Assembly (NCBI RefSeq): GCF_004337985.1
Contig: NC_043740.1
Span: 3,215,140 to 3,279,139, forward strand
Reading direction: 5' to 3'
Source: Pyricularia pennisetigena
Taxonomy: Eukaryota > Ascomycota > Sordariomycetes > Magnaporthales > Pyriculariaceae
Length of the DNA stretch: 64,000 nucleotides
The position numbers and the translations under genes were made by a program. Below are positions 25,803 through 36,631 of this stretch, piece by piece. The number at the start of each line of letters is the position of its first letter. The first letter of the stretch is position 1. The notes under the pieces are model-generated. The model was given only the letters and a program-made list of their open reading frames with translations, made no database searches and was not told the origin of the DNA.

Positions 25803-27359
25803 AGACAATGTACCGTACCATAATTAAGGCCAATAAGGTACAATTAATTTAAATAAAGACGTGCGCACGCTTTTCTGTTGTCAAGATACGAAAGCATCCT
25901 ACCATGTAGGTCGTAAAGTCTGGGGCGGGAGAGTATCGACAATGCTGGACTGGACTGGACATGTCCGTTGACAACGGCCCTATATTTTACTATGGTAATT
26001 TGTTAGTGGATTTGGTCCAGTGTCTTGATTTTACTTAGCCCGTCGGTATTGATTTCGCATGGCGAATCTGGCTTGGTCCGGTCCTTTGCCTTTGCTTTCT
26101 CTGAATCCGCTAACCGAACCGACGGATGTAACAATGCTCACGAAGAATAGACTCGGCTTGGAGAGCAAATAGAGGGGGTGCATTCGGAGTAATTGGCTGC
26201 CGGATCGGGTCATTGGAATTGGTAGTGATGGTGGTGGTGTTCTTTTTTATTTGTTCGTTGCCAGTTCTTGTTCATCCTCTCATCAGCAGACATGGCTCTC
26301 CTTTCCATTTCCCAAACCCCCCCAGTTATGAGCTCGCAATCAAGGTCAGAGTGCGGAGACTGTGTTTGTGATGGGCGGGGGGAAATATTATACGATGTAC
26401 TGTAAGCTGCTGTGGAGCTTGGCCCAGATCTTTGTGCGGGGGATTCTGGGGTTGAAGGTTTTAACAAGAAACTAGCAACCTCGCCAGAACTCCACAGAAG
26501 GGCCGTTAACAATCACCAGACTTTTATGCTTGGCACTTGGCTTGTCGATGGAGCGAGAAAAACAAGAAGAGGAAAAACAAAAAAAAAAAAAAAAAAAAAA
26601 GTGGTCTAGAACTGGACTAAAGTTAGACCTACTAGAGTAGTTCACGAGTAGCAAGCTATTTGGCTTCCATTTCTCGAACAAATCAAGGCTTCCCCGATCA
26701 GCCCAGACCTTGTGCTACTCTCTGAAATCAGAGCCATGACATGACATGTACCGTACCTTCTCGTTACTGACTAACTATTTACACCGAGTAACCAAGACCC
26801 TGCAGCGGCTTGTTGGAGAAAATTGAACAAAGCAAGGGGCAACTTGCATGCAATTGCAAGCATGGCCGATTCCAATGGCTTGGTCTCGTAGGACCTATCG
26901 TCTCACCCCTTGCCTGTTTTCCGTCCCGCAATGTCGCCTTTGGGAAGCACCTAGTTTCCTCAAGCGGCAAGGGGCCATGGGCTGTTTTCTCTCTTGGCTG
27001 CTCGGACGGGTTGCCCACCAATGTGGAGTATACATTAGTGGCAGCAGAGTATTGAACGGTCTGGCCGAACACATCGGATGGTTCTCTATGTTATATCAGG
27101 CGACCTGCATCCCCATCAAGTCCATCTGTGCGACTTGCCTCGATTCGCTCCTGTCGTCTATTGTGTGTTTATTCTTTTTTTTCCTCTTCTTTCTTCTTGC
27201 TGATAGCGAAGCCGCCTGTCTCATCTCGGTCTTGACAACATACACCACTTTAGGGGCGGAAATTATATATCAAGTTACCGACTTTTGTTTTTCTTTTTTT
27301 GTTTTTACCTCACTGGCTGTCAACGTCGCAATTCTCCCTCAACCCCATCCCACGCCATC

Positions 27360-29318
27360 ATGTTTACTCGTGAATGGTGGGCCAAGCGCCGGCTCAAGGT
27401 GCAAGACGACAAGACGACCAAAGCTGCCGAGTTGACATTGCGGCAGTCCATATTTCCCATCTTCCTCGTCACCATCCTCTTTTTCCTCTGGGGCTTTTCA
27501 TATGGTCTTCTTGACACCCTGAACAAGCACTTTCAGGAAGTTCTTGAGATTACAAGGGCGAGATCTGCAGGTCTACAGGCTGCTTACTTTGGGTGAGTTT
27601 TTTTTTTTTTTTTTTTTCTCCTTTTTTCTTCTTCCCTGTTCGTGTTTCTCTCCCTTCCTCTTGCCTTAGTTAGACACGCGATTTCCCACCCCAACTGCCC
27701 ACCCCATGTCTCTTCTGGTTCCCATGATTGGTCGTTGGAAGCAACTTCCCGCTCTTAGCTCGAGATTTGCGGGGGAAAAGAGCCCGATGGGTCTGCGGCA
27801 GAAACCCAAAAGCCGCCACTAAAGAAGGTCCCGTCATAACTACCGTTGGTTGACGCCATGCATGGCGCGAGCTGACGGTTTGGCCGAGACGAGACCGTTT
27901 TGTCTCTTTTTGCCAATTGGTTCGCGTCCATCACATTTATGGGATGGATAGAATCGCACAATTACCGACGAAACCGTCACGAGTTTACCTGCTGACAACG
28001 CTGAATCCACTCTGCCTCTTAGTGCCTACCCTCTTGCATCGCTTGGCCACGCAGCATGGATTCTTCGCCACTACAGCTACAAGGCCGTCTTCATCTGGGG
28101 TCTTTTCCTCTACGGTATGTCCTCCTTGGAGTCACGTGAACCCTGCATCGAAACACCCAGCGACTTGGGTCAGGTCCCCACGCTAACGCGAAATACACAA
28201 CCCCAATAGGAGTCGGAGCCCTGCTATGTATCCCCGCCATTCTGGGCCGGTCCTTTGCCGGCTTCTGCATGGGCATCTTTATCATCGGTAACGGCCTCGG
28301 CTCGCTCGAGACGGCGGCAAACCCTTTCATCACTGTCTGCGGCCCGCCCCGCTACTCAGAGATGCGCATCAACCTGTCCCAGGCCTTCAACGGAATCGGG
28401 ACCGTTATCGCCCCCATCATGGGCTCATACGTCTTCTTCCGCGCCCTCGACGACGAGTCTGCCCTGCGCAACGTCCAATGGGTCTATCTCGCCATCGCCT
28501 GCTTCGTCTTCTTTCTTGCCGTCATCTTCCTCCTCAGCGACATCCCCGAGATCACCGACGCCGACATGGCTCGTCAGGCAGAGGAGACCCACGCAGGTGA
28601 AAGCGATCAGCCGTTCAGGAAGCAGTACCGCCTCTTCCACGCTGCCTTTGCCCAGTTCTGCTACACCGGCGCCCAGGTCGCCGTCGCATCCTTCTTCATC
28701 AACTATGCGGTCGAGACCCGTCCTGGCACCGACTCAGCCGTAGGCGCTCAGCTCTTCGCAGGTGGTCAGGCCGCTTTCACCGTAGGGCGCTTTTCTGGAG
28801 TTCTCTTTATGCACTTCTTCAAGCCACGCCTTGTCTTTGGCGCCTACCTCGCCTCAGTCTGCATCTTCCTGATACCGGCCATCCTCGTGCGCGGTAACGC
28901 TGCCGTTGTCATGCTTTTCATCGTCCTCTTTTTCGAATCCATTTGCTTCCCCACCATCGTCGCCCTGGGAATGCGTGGACTGGGCCGCCATTCAAAGCGC
29001 GGTTCCGGACTGATAGTCGGTGGTGTGCTCGGTGGCGCTGTTGTCCCACCCCTGACTGGTGCTGTGGCTGACATGCACAGCACCCCGACCGGCATGGTGG
29101 TGCCGTTGGCTTTTATGCTAGCCGCCATTACGTACGCTGTTGCCGTCAACTTCCACCCCTGGTACCGTGACACGGCCGATGCCTTCACTGCTGCGGAGAT
29201 CGGCATCAAGCCAAGCACCGAGGGCGACGAGGCGCTCGAGAAGGGCGTGATTCATGATCACGAGGAGAAGCGCACGGAGGAGAAGAGGGTCGAGGCCGCT
29301 ATGGCCAACCCCTTGTGA
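27360..29318 (+). CDS. MFS transporter, fucose/glucose/galactose permease (FHS) family
   Basis: Proton-coupled sugar transporter of the plasma membrane, judged by family. Exons 27360-27592, 28023-28114 and 28210-29318 give 477 residues. The sequence is continuous with FHS permeases across both splice junctions: SAGLQAAYFG joins AYPLASLG, and GLFLYG joins VGALLC. Marker segments include FLWGFSYGLLDTLNKHFQ in helix 1, GNGLGSLETAANPF in helix 4 and LSQAFNGIGTVIAPIMGS in helix 5. About twelve hydrophobic helices are visible; the C-terminal tail is Glu/Lys-rich and cytosolic. Intron 1 is 430 nt, far longer than any other in the window, and contains a T run just after the donor. The substrate cannot be assigned: fungal members are annotated as fucose or glucose/galactose permeases by similarity only. 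Confidence 0.92.
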
Positions 29319-30421
29319 TGAGAATCTGCATGTCCGGTGGTGAAAAAAAGTTTGATGGGCTGCTTTATATCATCAAGATGATTTCTCATTCGTATGCATG
29401 TCGGGATATCCGAACTAGAGCTAGTTAAAAGCTATTGTTCCTTGCAGGCGAACGTGGGCCTATAGATATACATACACATTTTACAAGTTGAGATGTAGCT
29501 TTTTTGATTGCCCATTGTTGTTTATGTCAATATAGGGCTTATATAGTCCTGAGCTACCCACAATCCGTTCACCACGTACGTTGATCAGGGAAAACGCCAA
29601 TCATACTTTATAGAGGAAAGAATAAGAAAAATCCGAGAGATAAAAAAAAAAAAAAAAGCATCGTTGCATTGACAACGTTCTATTATATTCACGTGACAAT
29701 TCACGTAAACTTTCTTCGGTCGACTAGCCCATCACGCCCATTTCATTTGTTTTTTATTTTCTTTTTTTTGGCATTTCAACTGGCCAAAAAGCTTGAACGG
29801 GTTTACCCGAACGGCCTGTCAGCACAAGGACCAGCGTCCTAACAACGGTAAAGTGTCGCTTCCGACGGGATCCAACAGGATGCTTTATAGCCGCACAGGC
29901 GGCCAAGGAACTGTAATGTTGTGATGAGACGACATTTGGAGAAGTCTGCGCTCGAAGGAGGGTGTGGCTTTATATCGCTTCTTCTTCTTCTTCTTTTTCT
30001 TCTTCTTCTTATTCAAATGAGTCGGGTTCGAATAGACAGACGGAAATACGGTTTTCCTTTTTTTTTTCTTTTTTTTTTTTTCTATTGTCTCCCCTTTCTT
30101 TCTCTGACGAGAACAGGCACGCGGGGGAAACGGCACAGGTACCGCATCGCCGCTAGAGGCTTTGGGTTGGTTCCGTGGTGGTGGTGCCTCTCGACGGTGC
30201 AAATCAGGACAGTTTTTTCGCCGTCCTCGTCAGTGACGGCCACCCCCTCTCTGTCTTTGTGTTTTTACCACCACAATGGGCTTTGGGTTCTCGGGCCTTG
30301 CCAGGATATGCCCGTCTCACCTCCGTGGCTTTGTGGGACGTTCTGTAGGTAAAGTCTTTTTGTCTCGCGCCCACGAAACTGGCCTCTTGCCGGCGAGTTA
30401 AGATTTCGCGGGGAAGGAGGG

Positions 30422-30461
<40 letters not shown>

Positions 30462-31170
30462 NNNNNNNNNCAAACTCATCTTTTAGGATGCTTTTCACTA
30501 TCGCTTCAGCAATACCCTACACTTCCATCCTTTTTGGACACCGAGCTTTAAACTCGGATAGACCGCAACGAGAACGTGGATGCACTTACTACATTGTTAC
30601 TAATACCCAATGCGCCGTCGGTAGCCCTGGGACTGGAAGCCCCCGAATTTGAGACTAACAGCTAGTCACAATGGCATGTGCCTAAGTGATGGCCGGACAC
30701 AAAGATGCTCTCTCGCACACACGAGTCGGAACAAGACGGTTTCATACCCGCGAACGAGAGGGGCTGTTGTTCATCATAAGTCTATTCCTCGTGGGTATGT
30801 GCCTGAGGTCTCGGTATCCCTCTCGTAGCTTCAGCAACGTGAAGTCTCCTAATTTACCAGAAAGCATTGAATTTTGATTCCCCGAATGCCATGCTCAGAT
30901 ACAACACCGGTTGACCCTAAAAACAAGTGGGAGGGAAAAAAGCGCGAAAAGATGGGAATTAAACATCCGTTCCCAGTTGTGCAACCGCGCCACGCCGCAT
31001 TTCCATAACCGTCGCCCAAGAGAGAAAATGCATTGTTCGTCTGTGATGGCCGAGTAGTTCTTCTTTTGCTACCGACCGTCAAACCCCAGCAAGAAACAAT
31101 GCAATGTGCCGAAACAGCCCTGTCCCGTCCGTGTCCATCAGTCCCTTTCGTCAAAAAAAAGATGATCCGC
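29319..31170. other. Intergenic region with assembly gap
   Basis: Convergent 3' ends of the MFS transporter and L17 genes. Contains CTT/T-rich tracts near 29983-30090, an A40 run and a gap of 9 N (30462-30470). No coding sequence is supported on either side of the gap. Confidence 0.6.
30422..30470. repeat. A40 homopolymer followed by an assembly gap
   Basis: Forty A (30422-30461) run into nine N (30462-30470). The gap is most simply an assembler stop at a homopolymer. The true distance and sequence across it are unknown. Confidence 0.9.
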
Positions 31171-32248
31171 TTATGCGGCGGTGAGGGCCTTGCGGACGCG
31201 AGCGCCACGCTGCCTTGATGTAAGGTGCTCGTTGCGGTCGGTAACAGCGTCAGACTTCTCAACAGCCTCCTCCTGCTCCGTCAGGATGAGCTCGATGTGG
31301 CAGGGGCAGGACATGTAGGGGTTGATCTGCGAAGAGGGTCAGTTGTGGTCCTCGACTTGTCAAAGGATGATCGGGGGACTACGTACACGACCGTGGGCAC
31401 GGTACGTCCGGCGGCGCTGCTTGGGGGCCTGGTTGACCTGGATGTGCTTGACAACAAGGTTGCCAGTGTCGAGGCCCTTGGCGTCGGCGTTGGCCTCAGC
31501 GTTCTTCAGGAGACCGAGGAGGAACTCGGCAGACTTGGTGGGCCAGCGGGCCTTGGAGACACCGAACTGCTTGCCTGTTCGTGATTGTCGAGGTTAGCAT
31601 ATTAGCCCCCTCTCCCAAATCCATCCAAGACTTCCCGGCTCGCCATATTCCCGGGATGAATGAGTCCCCGGGATTTACTCGAATCGAGTAGCCCCGAGGA
31701 TCATCCACAAAGAGTAAAGCCCCAGTAGTCGTAATTTGGCTCAGCTTTTTGTCGTACCTTGGGCGCAGCGACCGGTGCTGCCGGCGTACCGGCGCATGGG
31801 GACAGCCTCCTTCTTCTCCTGGACGTTCTCGAGGAACTTGACGGCGCGGTGCAGCTTCCAGCCGTTGATGGCCTGGGCAGTCTCGCGGGTGTTCTTGAAA
31901 GAGACACGCAGGTACGAGCCGCGGGCGCGGGCCGACTTGGCCGTCTCAATCTCGGTAGCTCCGTATCGGACCTATTTATCGAAAAACATGGCAGACAGCG
32001 TCAGCAATCTGCTCTGTCAGAGGCTTTTTATCGTCGGTTCGTCGTTTGTTGTATCGTGTCCGTCGTTGCCCCTCGTCTGCCGGCTGCCCACCAACCAAAC
32101 ATCACGGTGAAAGTTTTCCACCTTTTTTCTTGACGCAGCAGTTGGCCCTGCCTCAACAGCATCCGGGGGCAATCGACGGCACACTTTGAGAACTTCGACA
32201 AATTCGGCGGCGGAAGAGATCATGCGGCAACATAGTCGTACGTACCAT
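31171..32248 (-). CDS. rpl17: 60S ribosomal protein L17 (uL22)
   Basis: Structural protein of the large ribosomal subunit that lines the peptide exit tunnel. Minus-strand exons are 32248-32246 (only the ATG), 31971-31758, 31574-31387 and 31326-31171, giving 186 residues; yeast L17 has 184. Recognisable segments are [70 protein letters not shown] and the ending RVRKALTAA. Intron 1 (274 nt, donor GTACGT) directly follows the initiator codon, a structure often seen in ribosomal protein genes. Introns 2 (183 nt) and 3 (60 nt) are phase 1 and 0. The gene is divergent from fibrillarin, 477 bp away, which suggests shared control of ribosome production. Confidence 0.95.
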
Positions 32249-32725
32249 CTTTGCTGTTTGGGTTAGTGACTGATTGACGGCTTTCGAATGGGCAGCAAAT
32301 GTAGATGGGTTCGCGATGTTGTCGTTCTTTGGGAGGGCAGTTGACTTTTCGCACGATTGGGAGGCGGACCCGCTTGCTCGATCCCGCCCGCCAAAAAACC
32401 TAGGGCTGAGGAACCCTACAGAGAAATCGAAAATTTTCGGACCGGATTTTGTTGACGCCGAGGGAGGGGGTGCGGCTCCACCAAAAAGTTCAGGATGTGG
32501 GGAACAACTGGACCTCCTCCAGCTTCGATGCAGCCGAAAAAAATTTGTCCCAAGTGAAGCTTCGAAGAGAAAAAAAAAAAAAAATAACTGGAGCTCCTAC
32601 GAAATTTTACGAAAGCTGCCTGCTTAACCACGAATTGCTTTACGCCGCAATTCTCTGGCAGCACTTAAACGCGGTGCTTCCGATCAATTCTGTTCCGAGA
32701 AACATACATTTTATTTAGAAACAAG
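32249..32725. promoter_or_regulatory. Divergent promoter between L17 and fibrillarin genes
   Basis: 477 bp separates the two start codons. It contains CCTAGGG (32399-32405) and, a few bases on, ACCCTA (32413-32418), which resemble the TAGGG/CCCTA elements of fungal ribosomal protein and ribosome-biogenesis promoters. An A run is at about 32569-32583. No TATA box is evident. That the motifs are functional is an inference. Confidence 0.5.
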
Positions 32726-33982
32726 ATGGCATTCACACCCAGGGGTCGCGGCGCTCCTCGTGGCGGCGGTGGCTTCCGAGGCGGCGATCGCGGTGGACGC
32801 GGTGGTGGCCGCGGAGGTGGCAGCTTCCGCGGTGGTGACCGTGGTGGACGTGGAGGTTAGTCACTTACTGGCACAGATTCGCGCTTGCTTTTTGGGATAG
32901 GAGTCGGAGCGGCCTGCTCCCTTTTAGCGGGTTTCTTCCCTATGGTGCCCAGCGCGCAATGCTCACACAAGCTTCTCAAAACAGGTGGCCGTGGAGGTGC
33001 TCGCGGACGCGGAGGCCCTGCAAGGGGAGGACGCGGAGGTGGCCGTGGTGGCAAGGCCGGTGCTGCTGGTGGAAAGAAGGTCATAGTTGTGAGTACATCT
33101 TGTTTCTGCGAGTTGAATCGCGATTCGGCTCGAACTTCACACAATCTGCCAAGCCAAGGAGTCCTGACCTTTGATTCACTGTCTTCAGGAGCCTCACCGT
33201 CACAAGGGCGTCTTCGTCGCCCGTGGTGGCAAGGAGGATCTGCTTGCGACCATCAACCTTGTCCCTGGCGAGTCCGTCTACGGCGAGAAGCGCATCGCCG
33301 TCGAGAACAGCAACAAGGGCGACGACGACACACCCGCGACCAAGACCGAGTACCGCATCTGGAACCCCTTCCGCAGCAAGCTGGCAGCTGGTATCCTTGG
33401 TGGTATGGACAACATCTTCATGAAGCCCGGCGCCAAGGTTCTGTACCTGGGTGCTGCTTCCGGTACCTCGGTCTCCCACGTCGCCGACCTTGTCGGTCCC
33501 ACCGGCAACGTCTACGCTGTCGAGTTCAGCCACAGGTCTGGTCGTGATTTGATCAACATGGCTACCAAGAGGACCAACGTCATCCCCATCGTTGAGGATG
33601 CTCGTCACCCGCTCAAGTACCGCATGGTCGTGCCCATGGTCGATTGCATCTTTGCCGACGTTGCCCAGCCCGACCAGGCCCGTATCGTTGCCCTGAACGC
33701 CAGCTTGTTCCTCAAGAAGGGCGGCGGCACCTGTATCTCCATCAAGGCCAACTGTATTGACAGCACGGCCCCCGCAGAGGAGGTTTTTGCGTCAGAAGTT
33801 GAGAAGTTGAGGGCAGAGAAGTTCTTCCCCAAGGAGCAGCTGACACTCGGTAAGCATGATCTCGTTGATCTTGAGTCGACCACTGCCTAGAGATTACTGA
33901 CATATCCCGTGTTACAGAGCCGTACGAGCGTGATCACGCCATGGTTACGGCTGTTTACCAGCAGAGGGAATTTATCGAATGA
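32726..33982 (+). CDS. nop1: Fibrillarin, rRNA 2'-O-methyltransferase (Nop1)
   Basis: Nucleolar methyltransferase of box C/D snoRNPs; it methylates rRNA 2'-OH groups (and a glutamine of H2A in yeast). Exons 32726-32855, 32985-33088, 33189-33849 and 33918-33982 give 319 residues (yeast Nop1: 327). Residues 1 to about 73 form the Gly/Arg-rich GAR domain, interrupted by intron 1. The catalytic fold follows, with the SAM-binding [18 protein letters not shown] and downstream [10 protein letters not shown] and [13 protein letters not shown]. The C-terminus [14 protein letters not shown] is in the last, 65-nt exon; reading through intron 3 would replace it with a short unrelated tail ending at 33890. 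No box C/D snoRNA is visible in introns 1 and 2. Confidence 0.97.
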
Positions 33983-34850
33983 TTGTGACGAATGGCTGCG
34001 AAAGAAAAGAAAAGAAAATACCACGGTTTCCCTGCATCATCTTGAGCCACACTCTGTTCATATATCCTTCTTTCTTCATTGGGGTCATCTTGATGAGGTG
34101 TTTCGACGGTTTGGTTGTTTGTCTCGCTTAATCTGTGTTCTTAGTTTTGGCTTCAGGGGAAGGCGTAAAAGGCGTTTTCTGGGATATTCAACTACACACT
34201 TGAACTCTGAAACTCCGCGTCCGATTCTCTCTCCTTTTTTTCTTTTTCAGTTGTCACAAGGTATTGGAGTATTCCACCCATCTGCATTGAACCTAATGAT
34301 CCACTTGGCAGGGAATCTGCGCGTTATCTGCAGGTACAACACTGGTCCCGTCATGCACAGGTCTTTTTTCTGCTTTCTTTCTCTTAATCTTTTCTCACTC
34401 GGTCAGTTTTTTTTGCGTTGTAATAAGACGGCGTGATATTTATTCAAGTGGCAAGGGACACATAAGTGCTAGACTAGTAGAGACTGGAAATAACATGAAT
34501 TCAACAAGTATGTCCCGCACGGCCAACTAACTTTCTTAGCTATGCTTTACCATGAGGCCGTTATCAGCATCCGCCCTTGTGTGCTCGGGCGGTATAAGAA
34601 ACATGAAGTCAAGGAAACAAGGAGACAAAGAATACAAGACAGTCAGAAAGCTAAGTCATTGTCGTAACGTCGTAAGCCCATATCCTTGAACCATCTGTCA
34701 CATAAACGTTGATTGGGTTCCCAGAGTCATGTGCAACCTGCTTCCGCATCCCTCCGGATCAGGCGATGGGGGGAGAGCTCAGGCCAACTTTAAGCATCGC
34801 GCATTGTCGCGATGCAAACGTAAGGGGTAGGAGGAGAGGTTCGTGGGGCT
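33983..34850. other. Convergent 3' region between fibrillarin and the DUF6590 gene
   Basis: 868 bp, T- and TTC-rich in its first half. One 175-codon frame overlapping it has no conserved motif and overlaps the fibrillarin 3' end, so it is not taken as a gene. Confidence 0.6.
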
Positions 34851-36631
34851 TTATTTTGCCTTTCGGCGGTCTTTGGGGGGCTTAGAGGGCCTATCCCTAG
34901 CCTCGTCCAAGATAGAGTACACGGCCATTTGCGCGACGTTCCTCAGGTCTTCCTCGCTGATAAAGCCAATGAAGAGGGCCTTGACGTTGTGCTGCACCGT
35001 GCATAAAATCGAGTAGTTGACTCGCGATTCACCAAGCAAGACCTGGTTTTCCTCCAAGTACAACCTCACCGGAGGGTAGCCGAGCTCTGGCTCGTTTTTG
35101 AGTGGCTTGGGTGGGGTCTCCCCGTTGTATATTATGCCGTGTCTATGGGGCTTCACGCCCGGCTTCCTACAGCCCTTTTTTCCATAGGTGAAGATTGGTC
35201 TGTCCGGAGCAGAGTTGTGTTCAGCGAAACTTTTGGTACCAACAAGTGTCCTGGACAACGGCAGCAGCGTCGCCTCGCAACCTCCATGGTTGGGATAATA
35301 CTCACACGCAGTAGGACTGGTTGTCCGAGTTCCCGATGATTATGAAACGACGAGTCGAGACATGAATAGCTTTCCCCTTCTCCTCTGCTTCCACGACAGT
35401 CGTGTAACGTGAGGAGGTTCCCATTGGCTCGGGCCATAGAGTCTTGAACACCTAAACGTTCAAAGCCAGGTTAGATATTTAAAGCCATTCACAGCCGTTA
35501 CAGAACAAAACCCAAGGGCTTACAGCTCCAGGGTAAAAGTATGACGAATCATATATTTGAAATCCTATATGATGGGAAAGTCAGCGCCCCTTGGAAGCGA
35601 ACGGAACTGGGGATTTCTGAGAGGGCTTCTGACGAGAGTCTACAATGCGAGGCTGCCTCGATCCCGAAAGCCTAGGCCCTTTGGGAGCATTGACTAGAGG
35701 GTCGGGTTCCGCCACTTCTTCGTGGTAAGGTTCCTCTGCATAGCTGTCATGGTAGGTATCGATAGCTGCAGTCGATGACTCCCCAACTTGGTCCAGCGAG
35801 TAGGCGTCTCTCTTGCTGAGCTCTATCACATTCTTGTACCCCTCTTCTTCTTGGTAGTCATGAGACTGGCCCTCGTGGTCATTTTTCTCGCCGAATGTCA
35901 CCTGCTTGTGTGGTTTGACATAGGTGATCGCTGATGTTCCCGTTAATGATCTGTCCCCTCAAGGTCCATAGTCATAAGCTGATTCACTCACATTCAGCCG
36001 GCTCTTCATACTCGTAATCTTCCTCGACTTCAGCAGTCTGCTTCTCCTTTCCCTTACTCTTGGATCCATGTGGTTCATCGTAAGCCTCGTCTGCAAGACG
36101 ATGGGTCAGATAAAAAGAACAAGGGTATGAGAGAGAGAGAGGGCTTGTTTGAGGCGAGCTGAGGAATCAAGGGTGATGTGTTGCTTACCTTCCTGAGCTC
36201 CGGCCTCATTTGCATAGTCAATGAATGTTTCATTGGTTATCGCCAGCTCTAACATGGCCGCGGTGGCTTCGTGAGCACCTCCATCAGTGGACTCCTCATA
36301 CGACGTCGACGGTTCTTCATTCTTGGACTTCTTAGAGCGAGGTGTCTTGTCTGCATCGTCCACATGGTTCTCGTAGACTGTGCAGGTTTCATAGTTGCCC
36401 TCTTCATATCCTTCATCATATGGGCCAGTCTGTTCCAAGTTTTGGTCTCCGTAGCCTTCGTCATAGTAGGCTGAAAGATAGCACCAAGTTAATTACCGCT
36501 GATTTATTGGTCCAGGCTTGGTCATATATGAAACGGTGCTATCACATACCGGTCTCGGTCACGTTGCTACGTGACGAATGCTCGCGCTTGTCCCCACTCC
36601 GTTTACTTTTAGACTTGGCTCGAGAGGCCAT
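34851..36631 (-). CDS. DUF6590 domain protein with a long acidic N-terminal region
   Basis: Seven minus-strand exons: 36631-36550, 36470-36189, 36090-35992, 35930-35634, 35564-35524, 35451-35306 and 35199-34851; all phases agree, 431 residues. Residues 1-30 are Lys/Arg/Ser-rich. About 30-250 are disordered and acidic, with repeated YDEGY, YEEG and YEYEEP motifs. The DUF6590 domain (about 250-410) shows FYPGAVFKTLWPEPMG, TRRFIIIG, PIFTYGKKGC, KPGVKPHRHGIIY and SRVNYSILCTVQHNVKALFIGFI. The tail is basic. Function is unknown; such domains occur in many fungal proteins with variable N-terminal parts. Intron 4 (69 nt) has the uncommon donor GTCAGA but a good CTGAC branch site, and only it restores the domain start (VDSR joined to FQIYD). 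If it is retained the protein ends at 35581 after 270 residues, without the domain. Confidence 0.82.

Larger units (their letters stand above)
24275..27359. other. Intergenic region with low-complexity tracts and an inverted-repeat relic
   Basis: 3.1 kb without a supported gene. It has T runs near 24341-24360, AGG triplets at about 25518-25536, an A run near 26580-26600, the nested inverted repeats at 25696-25750, and a palindrome of TAGGTAGG type at 25782-25802. The last 500 bases are the pyrimidine-rich promoter and leader of the MFS gene. Confidence 0.55.

Noticed and set aside
31972..33188. Intron-encoded box C/D snoRNA in the L17 or fibrillarin introns
   Set aside because: No C box (RTGATGA) paired with a D box at suitable spacing was found in L17 intron 1 or fibrillarin introns 1-2.
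34851..35581. Separate gene for the DUF6590 part
   Set aside because: The domain's first segment (FQIYDSSYFYPGA) has no start codon of its own and joins in phase to the upstream acidic exons, so a single seven-exon gene is more likely.
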